This document shows positions 1 to 9,458 of a stretch of DNA of 64,000 bases, piece by piece. The notes beneath the pieces are model-generated. The model did no database searches and was not told where the DNA came from. It was given only the letters and a program-made list of their open reading frames with translations. This DNA is from Staphylococcus equorum (GTDB taxonomy: Bacteria; Bacillota; Bacilli; Staphylococcales; Staphylococcaceae). A program made the translations under genes and the position numbers. The stretch is taken from assembly GCF_029024965.1 (NCBI RefSeq), contig NZ_CP118982.1:1054001-1118000 (forward strand), given 5' to 3'. Position 1 is the first letter of the stretch. The number at the start of each line of letters is the position of its first letter.

Positions 1-245
1 ATACTAATGGTAAATTGAACGTAAGTGTAAAACAAGGTCTATTTTCAGCACGTGAAGTTATATTAATTATCACTGGCGCTGACAAAAAAGAAATTGTTCA
101 CAAATTATATGAAGAAAATGGTAAAACAAACTTTGAACCTTCAGATTTAAAAGCACATCGCATGGTAAATGTGGTTTTAGATGAAGCGGCAGCAGAAGGA
201 TTACCTGAAGATGTAAGACATTATTTCACAGCACGTTTTGCTTAA
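1..245 (+). CDS. NagB-family sugar-phosphate isomerase/deaminase-like protein (3' end)
   Basis: This is the C-terminal 80 or so residues of a protein whose start lies before the window; the reading frame is open from base 3 and ends at TAA 243-245. The tail, with AREVILIITGADKKE, LKAHRMVNVVLDEAAAEGL and the end YFTARFA, matches the staphylococcal protein usually annotated as putative glucosamine-6-phosphate isomerase, upstream of fumC in S. aureus. The NagB/RpiA/SoxR fold is known in this family, but staphylococcal NagB proper is encoded elsewhere, so the substrate is uncertain. An internal TTG at 15 is not the true start. Confidence 0.75.
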   Translation, partial: TNGKLNVSVKQGLFSAREVILIITGADKKEIVHKLYEENGKTNFEPSDLKAHRMVNVVLDEAAAEGLPEDVRHYFTARFA

Positions 246-268
246 TATAAAAATGTGAGGTGATAGGT

Positions 269-454
269 ATGGCAAACGAAAAAGATAATAAACATTTACA
301 AAATGATGCATTTGAACCTGAAAATGAAATGGTCAGTGACTACGAAGATGTAGTAGAACTTGGTAAGGAAATGGAACAAATTTCCGAGGAAAATGATGAA
401 GCTAAGTTAGATAAATCACATGATCCAGAAGTTCGTTCAGATTTAAAAGATTAG
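269..454 (+). CDS. Small acidic hypothetical protein
   Basis: A 61-residue, strongly acidic, hydrophilic protein (MANEKDNKHLQND...). It starts at ATG 269, preceded by the ribosome site AGGTG at 258-262; a GTG at 260 is part of that site and too early to be the start. It follows the NagB-family gene by 23 nt and is probably co-transcribed with it. A homologue is remembered at the same place in S. aureus. There is no membrane segment, cysteine or known motif. Function is unknown; only its conservation of position supports it as real. Confidence 0.7.
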   Translation: MANEKDNKHLQNDAFEPENEMVSDYEDVVELGKEMEQISEENDEAKLDKSHDPEVRSDLKD

Positions 455-661
455 TTTTAATTTAGCTCTTTGTTGAATTTGTTATTCACAAAGGGCTATT
501 TCTATGTCTTTTTATAGCAATCGAGACTTTAAGAAGATGAAAATTTAACTTTTTGATTTTCAAATAACACGATAAATTATTTTCAATTTAAAAAGAAATG
601 CCAAGTTAAAAGTGAATGTGTTATTATTATATCATTATTGGATTTAAGGAGACTTATACAT

Positions 662-1078
662 ATGTTAAGTAAGTATTGGAAATACATTATGATTAGTGCT
701 GTCATTGTTAATTTAATTTCTATTAAAGGCTTTCCTATGGCAATTGGTGCACTCTACTTACCCGTGTTATTTAAAGTTATAAAATTGCAGATAAATTTAT
801 CGCGTGGACTTGTTGATCAAGTTAATGCTTCTACGTTTGTTAAAGGTAATCAAACAGGAATTATTATAAGTGTGATATGTTGTATTGTAATAACTGTATT
901 GTTATTTAAACCATTAGGAGATTTTTATAATGGTTTAACTGGGTTCTTAGGTACATTAGTTACGATTAGTCCTGTTACTATGGTAATCGGTGCGATTCTA
1001 CTCATATTAACAGCAGTAGGCGTAATACAAGCAGCAAAAGTACAATTCAACAAAATAAACATTACTAAAGAAAGTTAA
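662..1078 (+). CDS. Small integral membrane protein, unknown function
   Basis: A 138-residue hydrophobic protein with about three to four membrane segments (roughly residues 8-40, 70-90, 100-132) and a short charged tail ending NITKES. I chose ATG 662 because AAGGAG lies at 646-651, 10 nt upstream; the TTG at 638 lies before that site. The gene stands alone, separated from its neighbours and closed by the hairpin at 1103-1147. I do not recognise a family; it may be a staphylococcal-specific membrane protein. Confidence 0.7.
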   Translation: MLSKYWKYIMISAVIVNLISIKGFPMAIGALYLPVLFKVIKLQINLSRGLVDQVNASTFVKGNQTGIIISVICCIVITVLLFKPLGDFYNGLTGFLGTLVTISPVTMVIGAILLILTAVGVIQAAKVQFNKINITKES

Positions 1079-1102
1079 ATTTCATAGTGTTAGATGATTT
1101 AT

Positions 1103-1147
1103 AAAAAATACCGTAAAATCTTATTGATTTTGACGGTATTTTTTTAT
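1103..1147. terminator. Intrinsic terminator after the 662-1078 gene
   Basis: Arms AAAAAATACCGT-AAAATC and GATTTT-G-ACGGTATTTTTTT with a 5-nt loop and one bulged base. T-runs on both sides would allow use in either direction. Confidence 0.8.
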
Positions 1148-1305
1148 GGAAAAGTGAAGTGTTCTAGTTAATAAAGTAAAATAATAACTCATAAATACAG
1201 TTTAAAATAAAATAATATGTAAACGCTCTATAATACGATTGCCCCTTTAAAATAATTAATGCTATACTAAAGCTGAATAACGAATAATGAAGGGGAGAAT
1301 TTGAA

Positions 1306-2691
1306 ATGTCAGTTAGAATTGAACATGATACATTCGGTGAAATTGAAGTACCTGCAGATAAATATTGGGGTGCTCAAACAGAAAGAAGTAAACGCAATTT
1401 TCCAGTAGGTAAAGAACAAATGCCAATTGAAGTTGTTTACGGATTTGCTCAGTTAAAAAGAGGGGCAGCTTTAGCTAACAATGAATTAGGAAAACTATCA
1501 GATGCTAAAAAAGATGCCATTGTTTATGCTTGTGACCGTGTCATTAATAAAGAGCTAGATGAACATTTTCCATTAGTGGTTTGGCAAACAGGTAGTGGCA
1601 CACAAAGTAATATGAACGTAAACGAAGTTGTGAGCTATGTAGCTAATGAATATTTAAAATCACAAGGCAGTGATGAAACGATTCATCCGAATGATGACGT
1701 TAATAAATCACAAAGTTCAAATGATACATTCCCAACAGCAATGCATGTTGCATTATATAATGAAGTAGAAACAAAACTTGAACCAGCTTTAAAAGCGTTG
1801 CGTGATACTTTTAAAGAAAAAGAAGAACAATTTAACGATATTATAAAAATTGGACGTACGCATTTACAAGATGCAACGCCTATTCGTTTAGGACAAGAAA
1901 TTAGTGGATGGCGTTTCATGCTTGATAAATGTGAAACTTTATTAGGCGAATCAAAAGCACACATTTTAAATTTAGCGATTGGCGGTACAGCTGTAGGTAC
2001 AGGTATTAATGCACATCCAGAATTTGGCGATAAAGTAGCTAAATTCATTTCAAAAAATACAGGTTATGCATTTGTATCATCTGAAAATAAATTCCATGCT
2101 TTAACAGCACACGACGAAGTGGTTCAATTACATGGTACTTTAAAAGCATTAGCAACTGACTTGATGAAAATTGCTAATGATATAAGATGGCTAGCATCAG
2201 GCCCGCGTGCAGGGCTTGCTGAATTATCTATTCCTGAAAATGAACCAGGTTCATCTATTATGCCAGGAAAAGTAAATCCGACACAATGTGAAATGTTAAC
2301 AATGGTAGCAGTACAAGTTATGGGTAACGATACTGCAGTAGGTATTGGAAGTTCTCAAGGTAATTTTGAGCTTAACGTATACAAACCTGTCATTTTGCAT
2401 AATACATTACAATCAATTTATTTATTAGCAGATGGTATGCAAACATTTAATGAAAATTGTGCAGTTGGTATTGAGCCAATTCATGAAAATATAGATAATT
2501 ATTTAAACCAATCATTAATGCTAGTGACTGCTCTAAATCCACATATTGGATATGAAAATGCTGCAAGTATTGCTAAAAAAGCACACCGTGAAGGTCTTAC
2601 ATTAAAAGAATCTGCGATACAATCAGGTCATGTGACCGAAGAACAATTTGAACAGTGGATCAAACCTGAAGACATGGTTGAACCAAAATAA
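1306..2691 (+). CDS. fumC: Fumarate hydratase class II
   Basis: Catalyses reversible hydration of fumarate to L-malate in the TCA cycle; the class II enzyme is an iron-free cytosolic homotetramer. The 461-residue length is standard. Visible signatures are [14 protein letters not shown] near residue 97, the catalytic-histidine context [10 protein letters not shown] near 184, and the fumarase/aspartase signature [13 protein letters not shown] near 317. The start ATG 1306 follows GAAGGGGAG. It is a single-gene unit. A partial cre-like sequence, TGTAAACGCTCTAT, lies at 1219-1232 and overlaps a TATAAT, which would fit catabolite control but is a weak match. Confidence 0.97.
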   Translation: MSVRIEHDTFGEIEVPADKYWGAQTERSKRNFPVGKEQMPIEVVYGFAQLKRGAALANNELGKLSDAKKDAIVYACDRVINKELDEHFPLVVWQTGSGTQSNMNVNEVVSYVANEYLKSQGSDETIHPNDDVNKSQSSNDTFPTAMHVALYNEVETKLEPALKALRDTFKEKEEQFNDIIKIGRTHLQDATPIRLGQEISGWRFMLDKCETLLGESKAHILNLAIGGTAVGTGINAHPEFGDKVAKFISKNTGYAFVSSENKFHALTAHDEVVQLHGTLKALATDLMKIANDIRWLASGPRAGLAELSIPENEPGSSIMPGKVNPTQCEMLTMVAVQVMGNDTAVGIGSSQGNFELNVYKPVILHNTLQSIYLLADGMQTFNENCAVGIEPIHENIDNYLNQSLMLVTALNPHIGYENAASIAKKAHREGLTLKESAIQSGHVTEEQFEQWIKPEDMVEPK

Positions 2692-2701
2692 AAAATACTT
2701 T

Positions 2702-2746
2702 AAAAAGCCAACGCTTCTTTAAATAGAAGGCGTTGGCTTTTTTTGT
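2702..2746. terminator. Bidirectional terminator between fumC and the pseudouridine synthase gene
   Basis: AAAAAGCCAACGC-TTCT pairs with AGAA-GGCGTTGGCTTTTT, one bulge, followed by a T-run on each strand; it lies between two convergent genes. Confidence 0.85.
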
Positions 2747-2762
2747 AATATATTAATATGAT

Positions 2763-3590
2763 TTAAATTTCATCGTCCATACTTACTGAAATTGTTTCTT
2801 GCGTAAGTGGGTGGATAAATTCAATTTTATAACTATTTAATTGAAGTTGTCTTAGTGTTGAATTACCGTATAATGGATCACCAATTACTGGATGGCCAAT
2901 TTCAGCTAAGTGAACACGAATTTGATGGGTCCTACCTGTATCTAATTTTAAATCTACTTCGCTTACATCTTCTTTAATCATTTTAGAATTAATAATATGT
3001 GTAATTGCAGTTTGTCCAGTAGGTGACACTCTACGTTTATTTGAGTGGAATTTATCTTTGCCAATTGGCATATCAATCGTTTGTGGTTTGATAGGTAATA
3101 AACTGTGCACATTTGCTTTATAAATACGATCAATTTCATTTTCTTCCAACATACGGTCTAAAATTTTCTTCATTAATGGATTTTTAGCAACAATCAATAA
3201 ACCAACTGTTTCTTGGTCTAAGCGGTGTATTGGCTCAACGTAATCACTCTTGACTGTATAGATAACGTGATTCATGAGTGTATTACTCTCTTTTAAATCA
3301 TTCGGGTGTGTTTTAACACCTTTTGGTTTCATTACAACAGCGATATCGTCATCTTCGTAATAAATCTGAGCGTATCGATAACTTGGTAAATAATTGCTTA
3401 CTTCTTCTGGTGTAGGAATATAAGCTATGTCACCAGTGTTTACTTTAGACATTAATGTTGCTGGTTCATCGTTAATTGTAATTAACTTAGACATATTTAA
3501 ATTATGTAAGTCTTTTTTAGGTAAGTGCAATTGTTGAAAAATTTCTCTCAATGTTAATTGATTATATTTAATAGGGATTTCAAATTTCAT
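2763..3590 (-). CDS. RluA-family RNA pseudouridine synthase
   Basis: Isomerises uridine to pseudouridine in rRNA or tRNA. The 275-residue protein has the RluA motif HRLDQETVGLL, in which Asp is the catalytic nucleophile, then the conserved LDTGRTHQIRVHLAEIGHPVIGDPLYG block near the C-terminus. An N-terminal S4-like segment (LTLREIFQQLHLPKKDL...) precedes it. I start at ATG 3590 because AAGGAGG lies 5 nt upstream; ATG 3611 precedes this site. It is convergent with fumC. Target uridine cannot be deduced from sequence; RluD-like or tRNA-directed roles are both possible. Confidence 0.88.
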   Translation of the reverse strand: MKFEIPIKYNQLTLREIFQQLHLPKKDLHNLNMSKLITINDEPATLMSKVNTGDIAYIPTPEEVSNYLPSYRYAQIYYEDDDIAVVMKPKGVKTHPNDLKESNTLMNHVIYTVKSDYVEPIHRLDQETVGLLIVAKNPLMKKILDRMLEENEIDRIYKANVHSLLPIKPQTIDMPIGKDKFHSNKRRVSPTGQTAITHIINSKMIKEDVSEVDLKLDTGRTHQIRVHLAEIGHPVIGDPLYGNSTLRQLQLNSYKIEFIHPLTQETISVSMDDEI

Positions 3591-3786
3591 AGTATCCTCC
3601 TTGATTATCATATATAATCATACCATAAACAACGTGTTAAAAATATTAGACATAGTAATTCTATGAAATTTATTTTATTGTTAATTAAATCATTTTGTAG
3701 GTTAATCGTAACTATATTTTTCAATTAGTTTATGAGTCTGTATAATATATGTAAAGTAATATTGTATAAAAGAATGGACTGGTTAA

Positions 3787-4896
3787 ATGGAAAAACCGAC
3801 TAGACTTGCTTTATTAAAAGAAATTGCAGAATTTTTAAATGTAGAAACAGAAACATATAGTATGATGCAAGGTGCATTGAAGTCTTTAATTCAAGGAAGC
3901 GAGTTTACAACAGGCTGGATTTTCTTTATTGATGATTCAGGTCAACATGAGCTTGTATCTCATATAGATTTACCAGGCGCATTAGCCAAACAAAATTGTA
4001 AATATATGTGTGAAGGCACGTGCTGGTGTGTTCAAGCTTATCAAAATAAGAAATTGACCAAAGCTTCTAATATCATTAATTGTTCGCGTATCAACCTTGC
4101 AAACCGTGCATATCATGATGAAACAGATGGTGTCACACATCATGCAACTGTACCGCTAAGGTCAGGGGAAGAACAATTCGGACTATTAAATGTTGCTACA
4201 CCACATACAACGCATTATAGTGAAGAAGATTTAGAAATGCTTGAGTCTGTAGCATTTCAAATTGGCTCTGCAATCAAACGTATTTGGCTAACGGATCAAG
4301 AAAAAGAAGCAGCTCGCATAAGTGAACGAAATCGCTTAGCAAGGGATTTACATGATTCAGTGAATCAAATGCTTTTTTCTGTAAAATTAACAGCCCATGC
4401 AGCTGAAGGAATTACTAATGAAGAAGTATCACGCAAGGCTTTTCAAGTGATAGAACAAACAAGTCAACAAGCTGTTAACGAGATGCGAGCTTTGATTTGG
4501 CAATTAAAGCCAGTTGGATTAGAACAAGGTTTAGTTAACGCACTGAAAAAATACAGCACGCTTTTACAACTTGAATTAACTGTTAAAGTAGATGGTCTGA
4601 TCAATCTGCCAAGTATAATTGAAGAAAATATTTATCGTATTATACAAGAAGCAATGAATAATATAAAAAAACATGGTGGTACCAAACAAATAGATTTATC
4701 ATTGATTCAAAAAGATGGTTATTTAACTATTGATATAGTAGATCAGGGCAAAGGATTTAATATTAATAAATCCAATCCACCAGACTCTCATGGTTTAAGT
4801 AATATGAGACAACGTACAAAATTGATTAATGGTAAATTAGAAATAGATTCAACTCAAAATAAAGGCACTACAATTCATATAGCAGTTCCATTATAG
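3787..4896 (+). CDS. airS: AirS (YhcS), oxygen/redox-sensing histidine kinase
   Basis: Cytoplasmic sensor kinase of the AirSR (YhcSR) system. Residues about 25-165 form a GAF domain carrying four close cysteines, C71, C75, C79 and C81, in CKYMCEGTCWC; in S. aureus AirS such cysteines hold a redox-active [2Fe-2S] cluster. A HisKA_3 domain follows with phospho-acceptor His189 in RLARDLHDSVNQ, then a HATPase domain with N291/N292 and the G-box DQGKGF near 319. No membrane segments. The response regulator gene follows after 21 nt. The start ATG 3787 has a weak ribosome site (GGACTGGTTAA). Confidence 0.92.
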   Translation: MEKPTRLALLKEIAEFLNVETETYSMMQGALKSLIQGSEFTTGWIFFIDDSGQHELVSHIDLPGALAKQNCKYMCEGTCWCVQAYQNKKLTKASNIINCSRINLANRAYHDETDGVTHHATVPLRSGEEQFGLLNVATPHTTHYSEEDLEMLESVAFQIGSAIKRIWLTDQEKEAARISERNRLARDLHDSVNQMLFSVKLTAHAAEGITNEEVSRKAFQVIEQTSQQAVNEMRALIWQLKPVGLEQGLVNALKKYSTLLQLELTVKVDGLINLPSIIEENIYRIIQEAMNNIKKHGGTKQIDLSLIQKDGYLTIDIVDQGKGFNINKSNPPDSHGLSNMRQRTKLINGKLEIDSTQNKGTTIHIAVPL

Positions 4897-4917
4897 TTTT
4901 TTGAAAGGAAGTTTAAC

Positions 4918-5541
4918 ATGCATCGAATTATACTCGTGGATGATCATCATATCGTAAGACAAGGATTAGAATTCCTATTATCTACTGTTGATGATATAGA
5001 TGTTATAGGAGGGTTTTCAGACGGTAAATCTTTCTTTGAATATTTAGAAACAAATGAATTACCTGATATTGTATTATTAGATTTAGTTATGCCAGAAATG
5101 AATGGTATTGAAATTACAGAAATGATGAAAAAGTCGTATCCAGAAGTGAAAATTTTAGTCCTTACAAGTTATGTGGACGATGAACATGTCATTTCCGCAA
5201 TTGATAAGGGTGCAGATGGATACGAGATGAAAGATGTAGAGCCAGACCAATTAATAAAAACGATTAAGAAAGTACTTTCAGGCGAGAAAACGATACACCC
5301 TCAAGCGCAAAGTGTCATCGAAGCGGTGAGTAAAAAGCCACATTTTACTAATAAATTATCAAAGCGTGAATCTGAAGTGCTAGCAGAGATGACTAAAGGT
5401 AAAACAAATAAAGAAATTGCAGAATCATTATTTGTTTCTGAGAAAACTATAAAAACACATGTGAGCCATATTTTTAACAAACTTCAAGTAACTGATCGCA
5501 CACAAGCAGCGATATATGCGATGCAAAACAATCTCATTTAA
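4918..5541 (+). CDS. airR: AirR (YhcR), NarL/FixJ-type response regulator
   Basis: DNA-binding partner of AirS. The receiver domain (residues 1-120) has the acidic pocket D8/D9 and phospho-acceptor D55 in IVLLDLVMPEMNG; the C-terminal LuxR-type helix-turn-helix (about 145-207) contains SKRESEVLAEMTKGKTNKE. The 207-residue length is typical. GAAAGGAAG precedes the start. In S. aureus AirR influences nitrate/anaerobic metabolism, cell-wall and virulence genes; the same role is inferred here from the conserved pair. Confidence 0.92.
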   Translation: MHRIILVDDHHIVRQGLEFLLSTVDDIDVIGGFSDGKSFFEYLETNELPDIVLLDLVMPEMNGIEITEMMKKSYPEVKILVLTSYVDDEHVISAIDKGADGYEMKDVEPDQLIKTIKKVLSGEKTIHPQAQSVIEAVSKKPHFTNKLSKRESEVLAEMTKGKTNKEIAESLFVSEKTIKTHVSHIFNKLQVTDRTQAAIYAMQNNLI

Positions 5542-5545
5542 TATA

Positions 5546-5581
5546 GCGAATCAACAGTGTCGGAAGCGGATTCATTTTTTT
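5546..5581 (+). terminator. Possible terminator after airR
   Basis: GAATC and GATTC arms around a 16-nt loop are followed by ATTTTTTTG. The stem is short, so support is modest. Confidence 0.45.
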
Positions 5582-5661
5582 GTAATTATTTTCAAATTTT
5601 ACTTTTATTTATATAAAATTACTATATAATACAGAGTAATAAACAATAGGGGGATAATGCA

Positions 5662-6945
5662 ATGAAAACAAAAAACCTTTCAATGAAGATTGTCATAGCA
5701 TTAATATTAGGTATTGCCATTGGTTCAATTTTTAATATGTTTGCACAGTCTGCATTCGTAATTAATGTTGATAAATACGTGTTTAATGTTATTGGACAAA
5801 TTTTCTTGAATTTAATATTTATGTTAGTAGTGCCAGTAGTATTTGTATCAATCGTTTTAGGAGTGGTAGGGGTTGGGGACCCGAAACTACTTGGTGGTAT
5901 AGGTTTAAAAACAATTACATTCTTTTTAGCAACTACAGCTTTAGCAATTACCATTGCTATGGCTTTGGCATTGATATTTAATCCAGGAGAAGGTAAATCT
6001 GATTTATTAAATAGTGAAGATGTTTCTAGTTATCAAAAAACTTTAGATAAAGAAGAGGGCTCACAAAGTGCTGCAGCCAGTCAATCGTTCGATCAAACTT
6101 TAATTAATTTATTTCCAAAGAATCCATTACAATCAATGACTGATGAAAATATGCTTCAAATTATCACATTTGCTATTTTTATTGGGGTCGGTCTTATTAT
6201 GGTTGGTTCCAAAGCACAAATGGTACATAAATTTTTTGAACAAACCAACGAAGTACTCATGTACATTGTGACAATGATTATGAGTGTCTTTGCACCAATT
6301 GGTACGTTTGGTTTAGTTGCACATGCATTTACAGGAGCAGGTTTTGGTGCTATTAAACAATTAGGTATGTACTTCTTTATCGTATTGTTAGCACTCGCAA
6401 TTCATTTCTTTGTAGTTTATGGATCGGCAGTTAAATTCATAGGAAAAACAAGTCCATTGAAATTTTTCAAAGCATTTATTCCAGCGATTTCGCTTGGATT
6501 TAGTGCTTCTAGTTCGACAGCAACGTTACCAGTATCACTAAGATGTACGAAGAAAATGGGAGTGAGGCCTGAAATTGCATCCTTTGTTCAACCTTTAGGT
6601 GCGACAATTAATATGGATGGTACAGCAATTATGCAAGGGGTAGCAACTATCTTTATTGCTCAAATTTCAGGCGTGGATCTCTCAATTGGTCAACTTATTA
6701 CTGTAGTAGTGATTGCAGTTGTAGCATCAATTGGAACTGCAGGTGTGCCAGGTGTTGGTTTAATTATGTTAGCAATGGTGTTAAATGCAGTGGGACTAGA
6801 TCCAGCAGCAATCGGTATTATTTTAGGTATAGATAGATTGTTAGATATGACAAGAACATCTGTAAATATTACAGGTGATGCAGCTTGTGCTATGATTATT
6901 TCAAATCAAGCAGACAGAAAAGATGCTAAAAAAGCTCAAGCATAA
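5662..6945 (+). CDS. Dicarboxylate/amino acid:cation symporter (DAACS, GltT/GltP type)
   Basis: Secondary transporter importing acidic amino acids or dicarboxylates with Na+ or H+. The 427 residues carry the family marks: a serine-rich re-entrant loop (GFSASSSSTATLPVSL, near 288), NMDGTA near 315 for cation/substrate binding, and a final INITGDAACA helix for substrate binding. About eight membrane helices and two hairpins are expected. It starts at ATG 5662 after AGGGGGA. It lies 120 nt after airR as its own unit. Glutamate/aspartate is likely, but the cystine transporter TcyP belongs to the same family and cannot be excluded. Confidence 0.88.
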   Translation: MKTKNLSMKIVIALILGIAIGSIFNMFAQSAFVINVDKYVFNVIGQIFLNLIFMLVVPVVFVSIVLGVVGVGDPKLLGGIGLKTITFFLATTALAITIAMALALIFNPGEGKSDLLNSEDVSSYQKTLDKEEGSQSAAASQSFDQTLINLFPKNPLQSMTDENMLQIITFAIFIGVGLIMVGSKAQMVHKFFEQTNEVLMYIVTMIMSVFAPIGTFGLVAHAFTGAGFGAIKQLGMYFFIVLLALAIHFFVVYGSAVKFIGKTSPLKFFKAFIPAISLGFSASSSTATLPVSLRCTKKMGVRPEIASFVQPLGATINMDGTAIMQGVATIFIAQISGVDLSIGQLITVVVIAVVASIGTAGVPGVGLIMLAMVLNAVGLDPAAIGIILGIDRLLDMTRTSVNITGDAACAMIISNQADRKDAKKAQA

Positions 6946-6963
6946 TTAGTTAATGGTATTTTA

Positions 6964-7009
6964 ATAAAGAAGCCTCCCATTCAAACAATTGAATGAGAGG
7001 CTTCTTTAA
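6964..7009. terminator. Bidirectional terminator
   Basis: AAAGAAGCCTC-CATTCAA pairs with TTGAATG-AGAGGCTTCTTT, between convergent genes ending at 6945 and 7092. Confidence 0.85.
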
Positions 7010-7091
7010 ATGCCAATTTAAAAATATGTATAGTTATTAATTTAGATGAGAACAAAATACTTTGATTTCTAAGTAAGAATGACTTCAGACT

Positions 7092-7406
7092 TTAATTTTT
7101 ATTAACGGAGTTGTAAATTTCTATAAATTGTTTGGCATCTTTACGATTCACTTGATCGAAAATCCACGATTCGCCATCGTTATCTATTATAACAATGCGG
7201 AATGGAGAAAATGAAAAACCAAATTTAATATTTTTAATATCTTTAAAGTGAAAAGTATCTTTAATTTCTGTTCCTTTCAGTACACCACTTGCTTTAAAGC
7301 AAATTTTATCATTTAGAAGTGTTAAAGTACCTGGAATTGCTTGAGCTGTAAAAACTTTCATAGCAGCGTATAGCGAAAACTCTGGATGGTGAGCTTTTAA
7401 TGTCAT
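7092..7406 (-). CDS. PH/GRAM-like domain protein, hypothetical
   Basis: A 104-residue soluble protein. The alternating strand pattern, with GTLTLLNDKICFKA, IKDTFHFKDIKNIKFG and FRIVIIDNDGESWIFDQ, followed by a C-terminal helix, resembles the bacterial PH-like/GRAM fold. ATG 7406 has GGAGGG 8 nt upstream. It appears monocistronic on the minus strand. Function is unknown; such domains often bind lipids or proteins, which is only an inference. Confidence 0.7.
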   Translation of the reverse strand: MTLKAHHPEFSLYAAMKVFTAQAIPGTLTLLNDKICFKASGVLKGTEIKDTFHFKDIKNIKFGFSFSPFRIVIIDNDGESWIFDQVNRKDAKQFIEIYNSVNKN

Positions 7407-7639
7407 AATAAACCCTCCGTCTTTAGTGAAATTTTTTCTAGTATATCATTTTTAAATGTATGCAACAAATAAGGAATTAACTTAATATAAATTGAAATTA
7501 CAAATTCAAATCGAAACAGAAAGTTTTTCAGAATATATTTATATAAAAACTTTAAAAATTCTGAATATTTTGTTAGTGTTATAACCATGTTGCAAGGTAA
7601 TCAAAATAAATTACAACATATTAAGGAGGAATTTTCTAT

Positions 7640-7999
7640 ATGGATACATTAAATTTTGTGAAAAGTAAGGGGTTAGTAAGTTTAATGGTTGCTGCTTTGA
7701 TTATTTCGTTAGTAGGTGTCTTCAATAGTGCAAGTGCTGCAAGTATAGATAATCCTGTAGAAGTGAGCAAGAAGGATGATAGTACAGTACATCTTAAATT
7801 AAAAGAGGGTATCAAGGGTACTCAAGCTGAAGATGGGGCGGTTACGCTTACTGATGAAGATGGAGAATCTAAAGAATTACCTACGGAAGTAGAAAAAGAC
7901 GGAGAAACAGTTAAGATAAAATATACAGAAACTGACGATGGATATGATATGGAAGTTTTAAGTAAAGAGACTACTAGTACGCAAGCAGCTTCAATTTAA
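7640..7999 (+). CDS. Small secreted acidic protein
   Basis: A 119-residue precursor. Residues 1-34 form a long signal peptide with a basic start, hydrophobic core (LVSLMVAALIISLVGVF) and an AXA cleavage site at SASAA. The mature part is short, Asp/Glu-rich, with alternating strands (STVHLKLKEG, AVTLTDEDG, VKIKYTETDDGYDMEV) suggesting one small beta domain, and ends TSTQAASI. The start has AAGGAGG at 7623-7629. Flanked by its own terminator at 8087. No family recognised; it has no sortase signal and should be released or loosely wall-bound. Confidence 0.8.
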   Translation: MDTLNFVKSKGLVSLMVAALIISLVGVFNSASAASIDNPVEVSKKDDSTVHLKLKEGIKGTQAEDGAVTLTDEDGESKELPTEVEKDGETVKIKYTETDDGYDMEVLSKETTSTQAASI

Positions 8000-8086
8000 C
8001 AAGTTTTTGTTTTAAAATGGATTAACTCTCTAAATATAAATTTTAAGAGATTAGAACATAAGTAATCATGATGAAGTAAATCATTT

Positions 8087-8123
8087 AAACTAAAAAAGAG
8101 CCTTTATAGGCTCTTTTTTAGTT
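8087..8123. terminator. Bidirectional terminator before purU end
   Basis: Perfect arms AACTAAAAAAGAGCC and GGCTCTTTTTTAGTT with loop TTTATA, between convergent genes. Confidence 0.9.
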
Positions 8124-8176
8124 TATTAATTTTATTGATACTCTCTAGTTTTATATTGCTATTACTGTTTGTACTA

Positions 8177-9028
8177 TTAATTAAATACGATTGTTTTATT
8201 TCCTTTTGTAACAATTACTTTGTGTTGTACATGGTATTCCACAGCTTGTGCTAATACACTTGATTCAACATGACGACCAATTTTTCTTAAGTCCTGGACA
8301 TTATAACGATGATTAATGCGCGTCACATCTTGATCAATGATAGGGCCTTCATCTAAGTCAGAAGTTACATAGTGACTCGTAGCTCCTACAAGTTTCACCC
8401 CACGTTCCCAAGCTTGTTTATAAGGATTTGCTCCAATAAATGAAGGTAAGAAGGAATGATGAATATTGATGATTTGATTTGGGTATTGGCTCACGAAATG
8501 ATCACTTAGAATTTGCATATATTTTGCTAATACAATGAGTTCAATTTCGTGTTTAGCACAAATATCTAAAATGTCTTTTTCAACTAAATCTTTTGCATTA
8601 TTACTAGGTACGTAATAAAAAGGAATATTAAACGTTTCTGCAAAATGTCTATTATTTTCGTGATTACTGACAACACATACAATTTCCGCAGGTATTTCTC
8701 CACGTTTCACTCTCAGTAAAACTTCATTAAACGCATGGTCTTCTTTTGAAACAAATAATGCGATTTTAGTTTTATGACTATTATCGAATAAATTAAATTC
8801 GATATCATTTTCACTTAGTGTTTTTTCTAAAGCTTCTTTTACTAAGGGTACTTTATTAAATTCAAATCTTAAATATAATTTTCCATCCGCATCTTGTGCA
8901 TGACCATATTCAGTAAAATGATCTAAATGTAAAATATTAGAATCATATTGTGAAATGATATTTGTGATTAATGATGTAATTCCAACTTTGTCTGAACATG
9001 TAGCTAGTAATATGTATTTATCTTCCAT
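8177..9028 (-). CDS. purU: Formyltetrahydrofolate deformylase
   Basis: Hydrolyses 10-formyl-THF to formate and THF, balancing the one-carbon pool. The 283-residue protein has an N-terminal ACT domain (LLATCSDKVGITSLITNII) and a formyltransferase-like catalytic domain with INIHHSFLPSFIGANPY, GATSHYV and DLDEGPII, which hold the catalytic His and Asp. I start at ATG 9028, 6 nt after AGAGGTG; the in-frame GTG at 9037 is inside that ribosome site. It is monocistronic and reads away from a 430-nt gap. Confidence 0.95.
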   Translation of the reverse strand: MEDKYILLATCSDKVGITSLITNIISQYDSNILHLDHFTEYGHAQDADGKLYLRFEFNKVPLVKEALEKTLSENDIEFNLFDNSHKTKIALFVSKEDHAFNEVLLRVKRGEIPAEIVCVVSNHENNRHFAETFNIPFYYVPSNNAKDLVEKDILDICAKHEIELIVLAKYMQILSDHFVSQYPNQIINIHHSFLPSFIGANPYKQAWERGVKLVGATSHYVTSDLDEGPIIDQDVTRINHRYNVQDLRKIGRHVESSVLAQAVEYHVQHKVIVTKGNKTIVFN

Positions 9029-9458
9029 TTTAAGCACCTCTAATTTTGAAAAGTAACTCAGAGTATAATGAAAATTCAGAAAAAAGTAAACGATTATAGC
9101 TCAATTTGATAACTTTTAAAATTTTTTAATCTTTTTCTATGCGTAAATAGGTAAAGTAGGCTATAATGATAAATAGTGTTTTTATCTTAAAAGAGTAATA
9201 AGTAATTTAGGAAAATGACACTTTTCACAAAAATAATACGCTTACAATCAAAATGTTTTTGTTTGTAACTTATTTATAAGATATAAGATTGATTATTTTG
9301 ATAATTGCGCCAATGATAAAAAACGATGAAAATTTCATTTCACTCTTTTATTTTCTTGAAAATTGTATTAAGATGTAATTTGTGTTTCAAGAAGCGTGTA
9401 TTATTGCAATTTCTTGTGTCCGGATAAAATATTCTTTTATGAAAGGTAGATTAAAGTA
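9029..9458. other. Intergenic region between divergent purU and XRE regulator
   Basis: No gene is supported. It must hold promoters for both flanking genes. The only structure I see is near the right end: TTTCTTGAAA at 9352-9361, TTTCAAGAA at 9385-9393 and TTTCTTG at 9410-9416, which form inverted and direct repeats just upstream of the regulator gene. Confidence 0.5.
9352..9416 (+). promoter_or_regulatory. Candidate operator repeats upstream of XRE regulator
   Basis: Three copies of a TTTCTTG(AAA) word, the middle one inverted, spaced 24 and 16 nt apart, lie 43-107 nt before the regulator start. XRE regulators often bind such dyads to control themselves; this is inference only. Confidence 0.35.

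Noticed and set aside
1683..2048. 121-codon antisense frame within fumC
   Set aside because: Shadow of a strongly coding plus-strand gene.
7403..7588. 61-codon minus-strand frame overlapping the start of the PH-like gene by ATGA
   Set aside because: Composition is AT-rich noise (repeated Phe, Leu, Ile, Lys) with no ribosome site; the ATGA overlap is chance.
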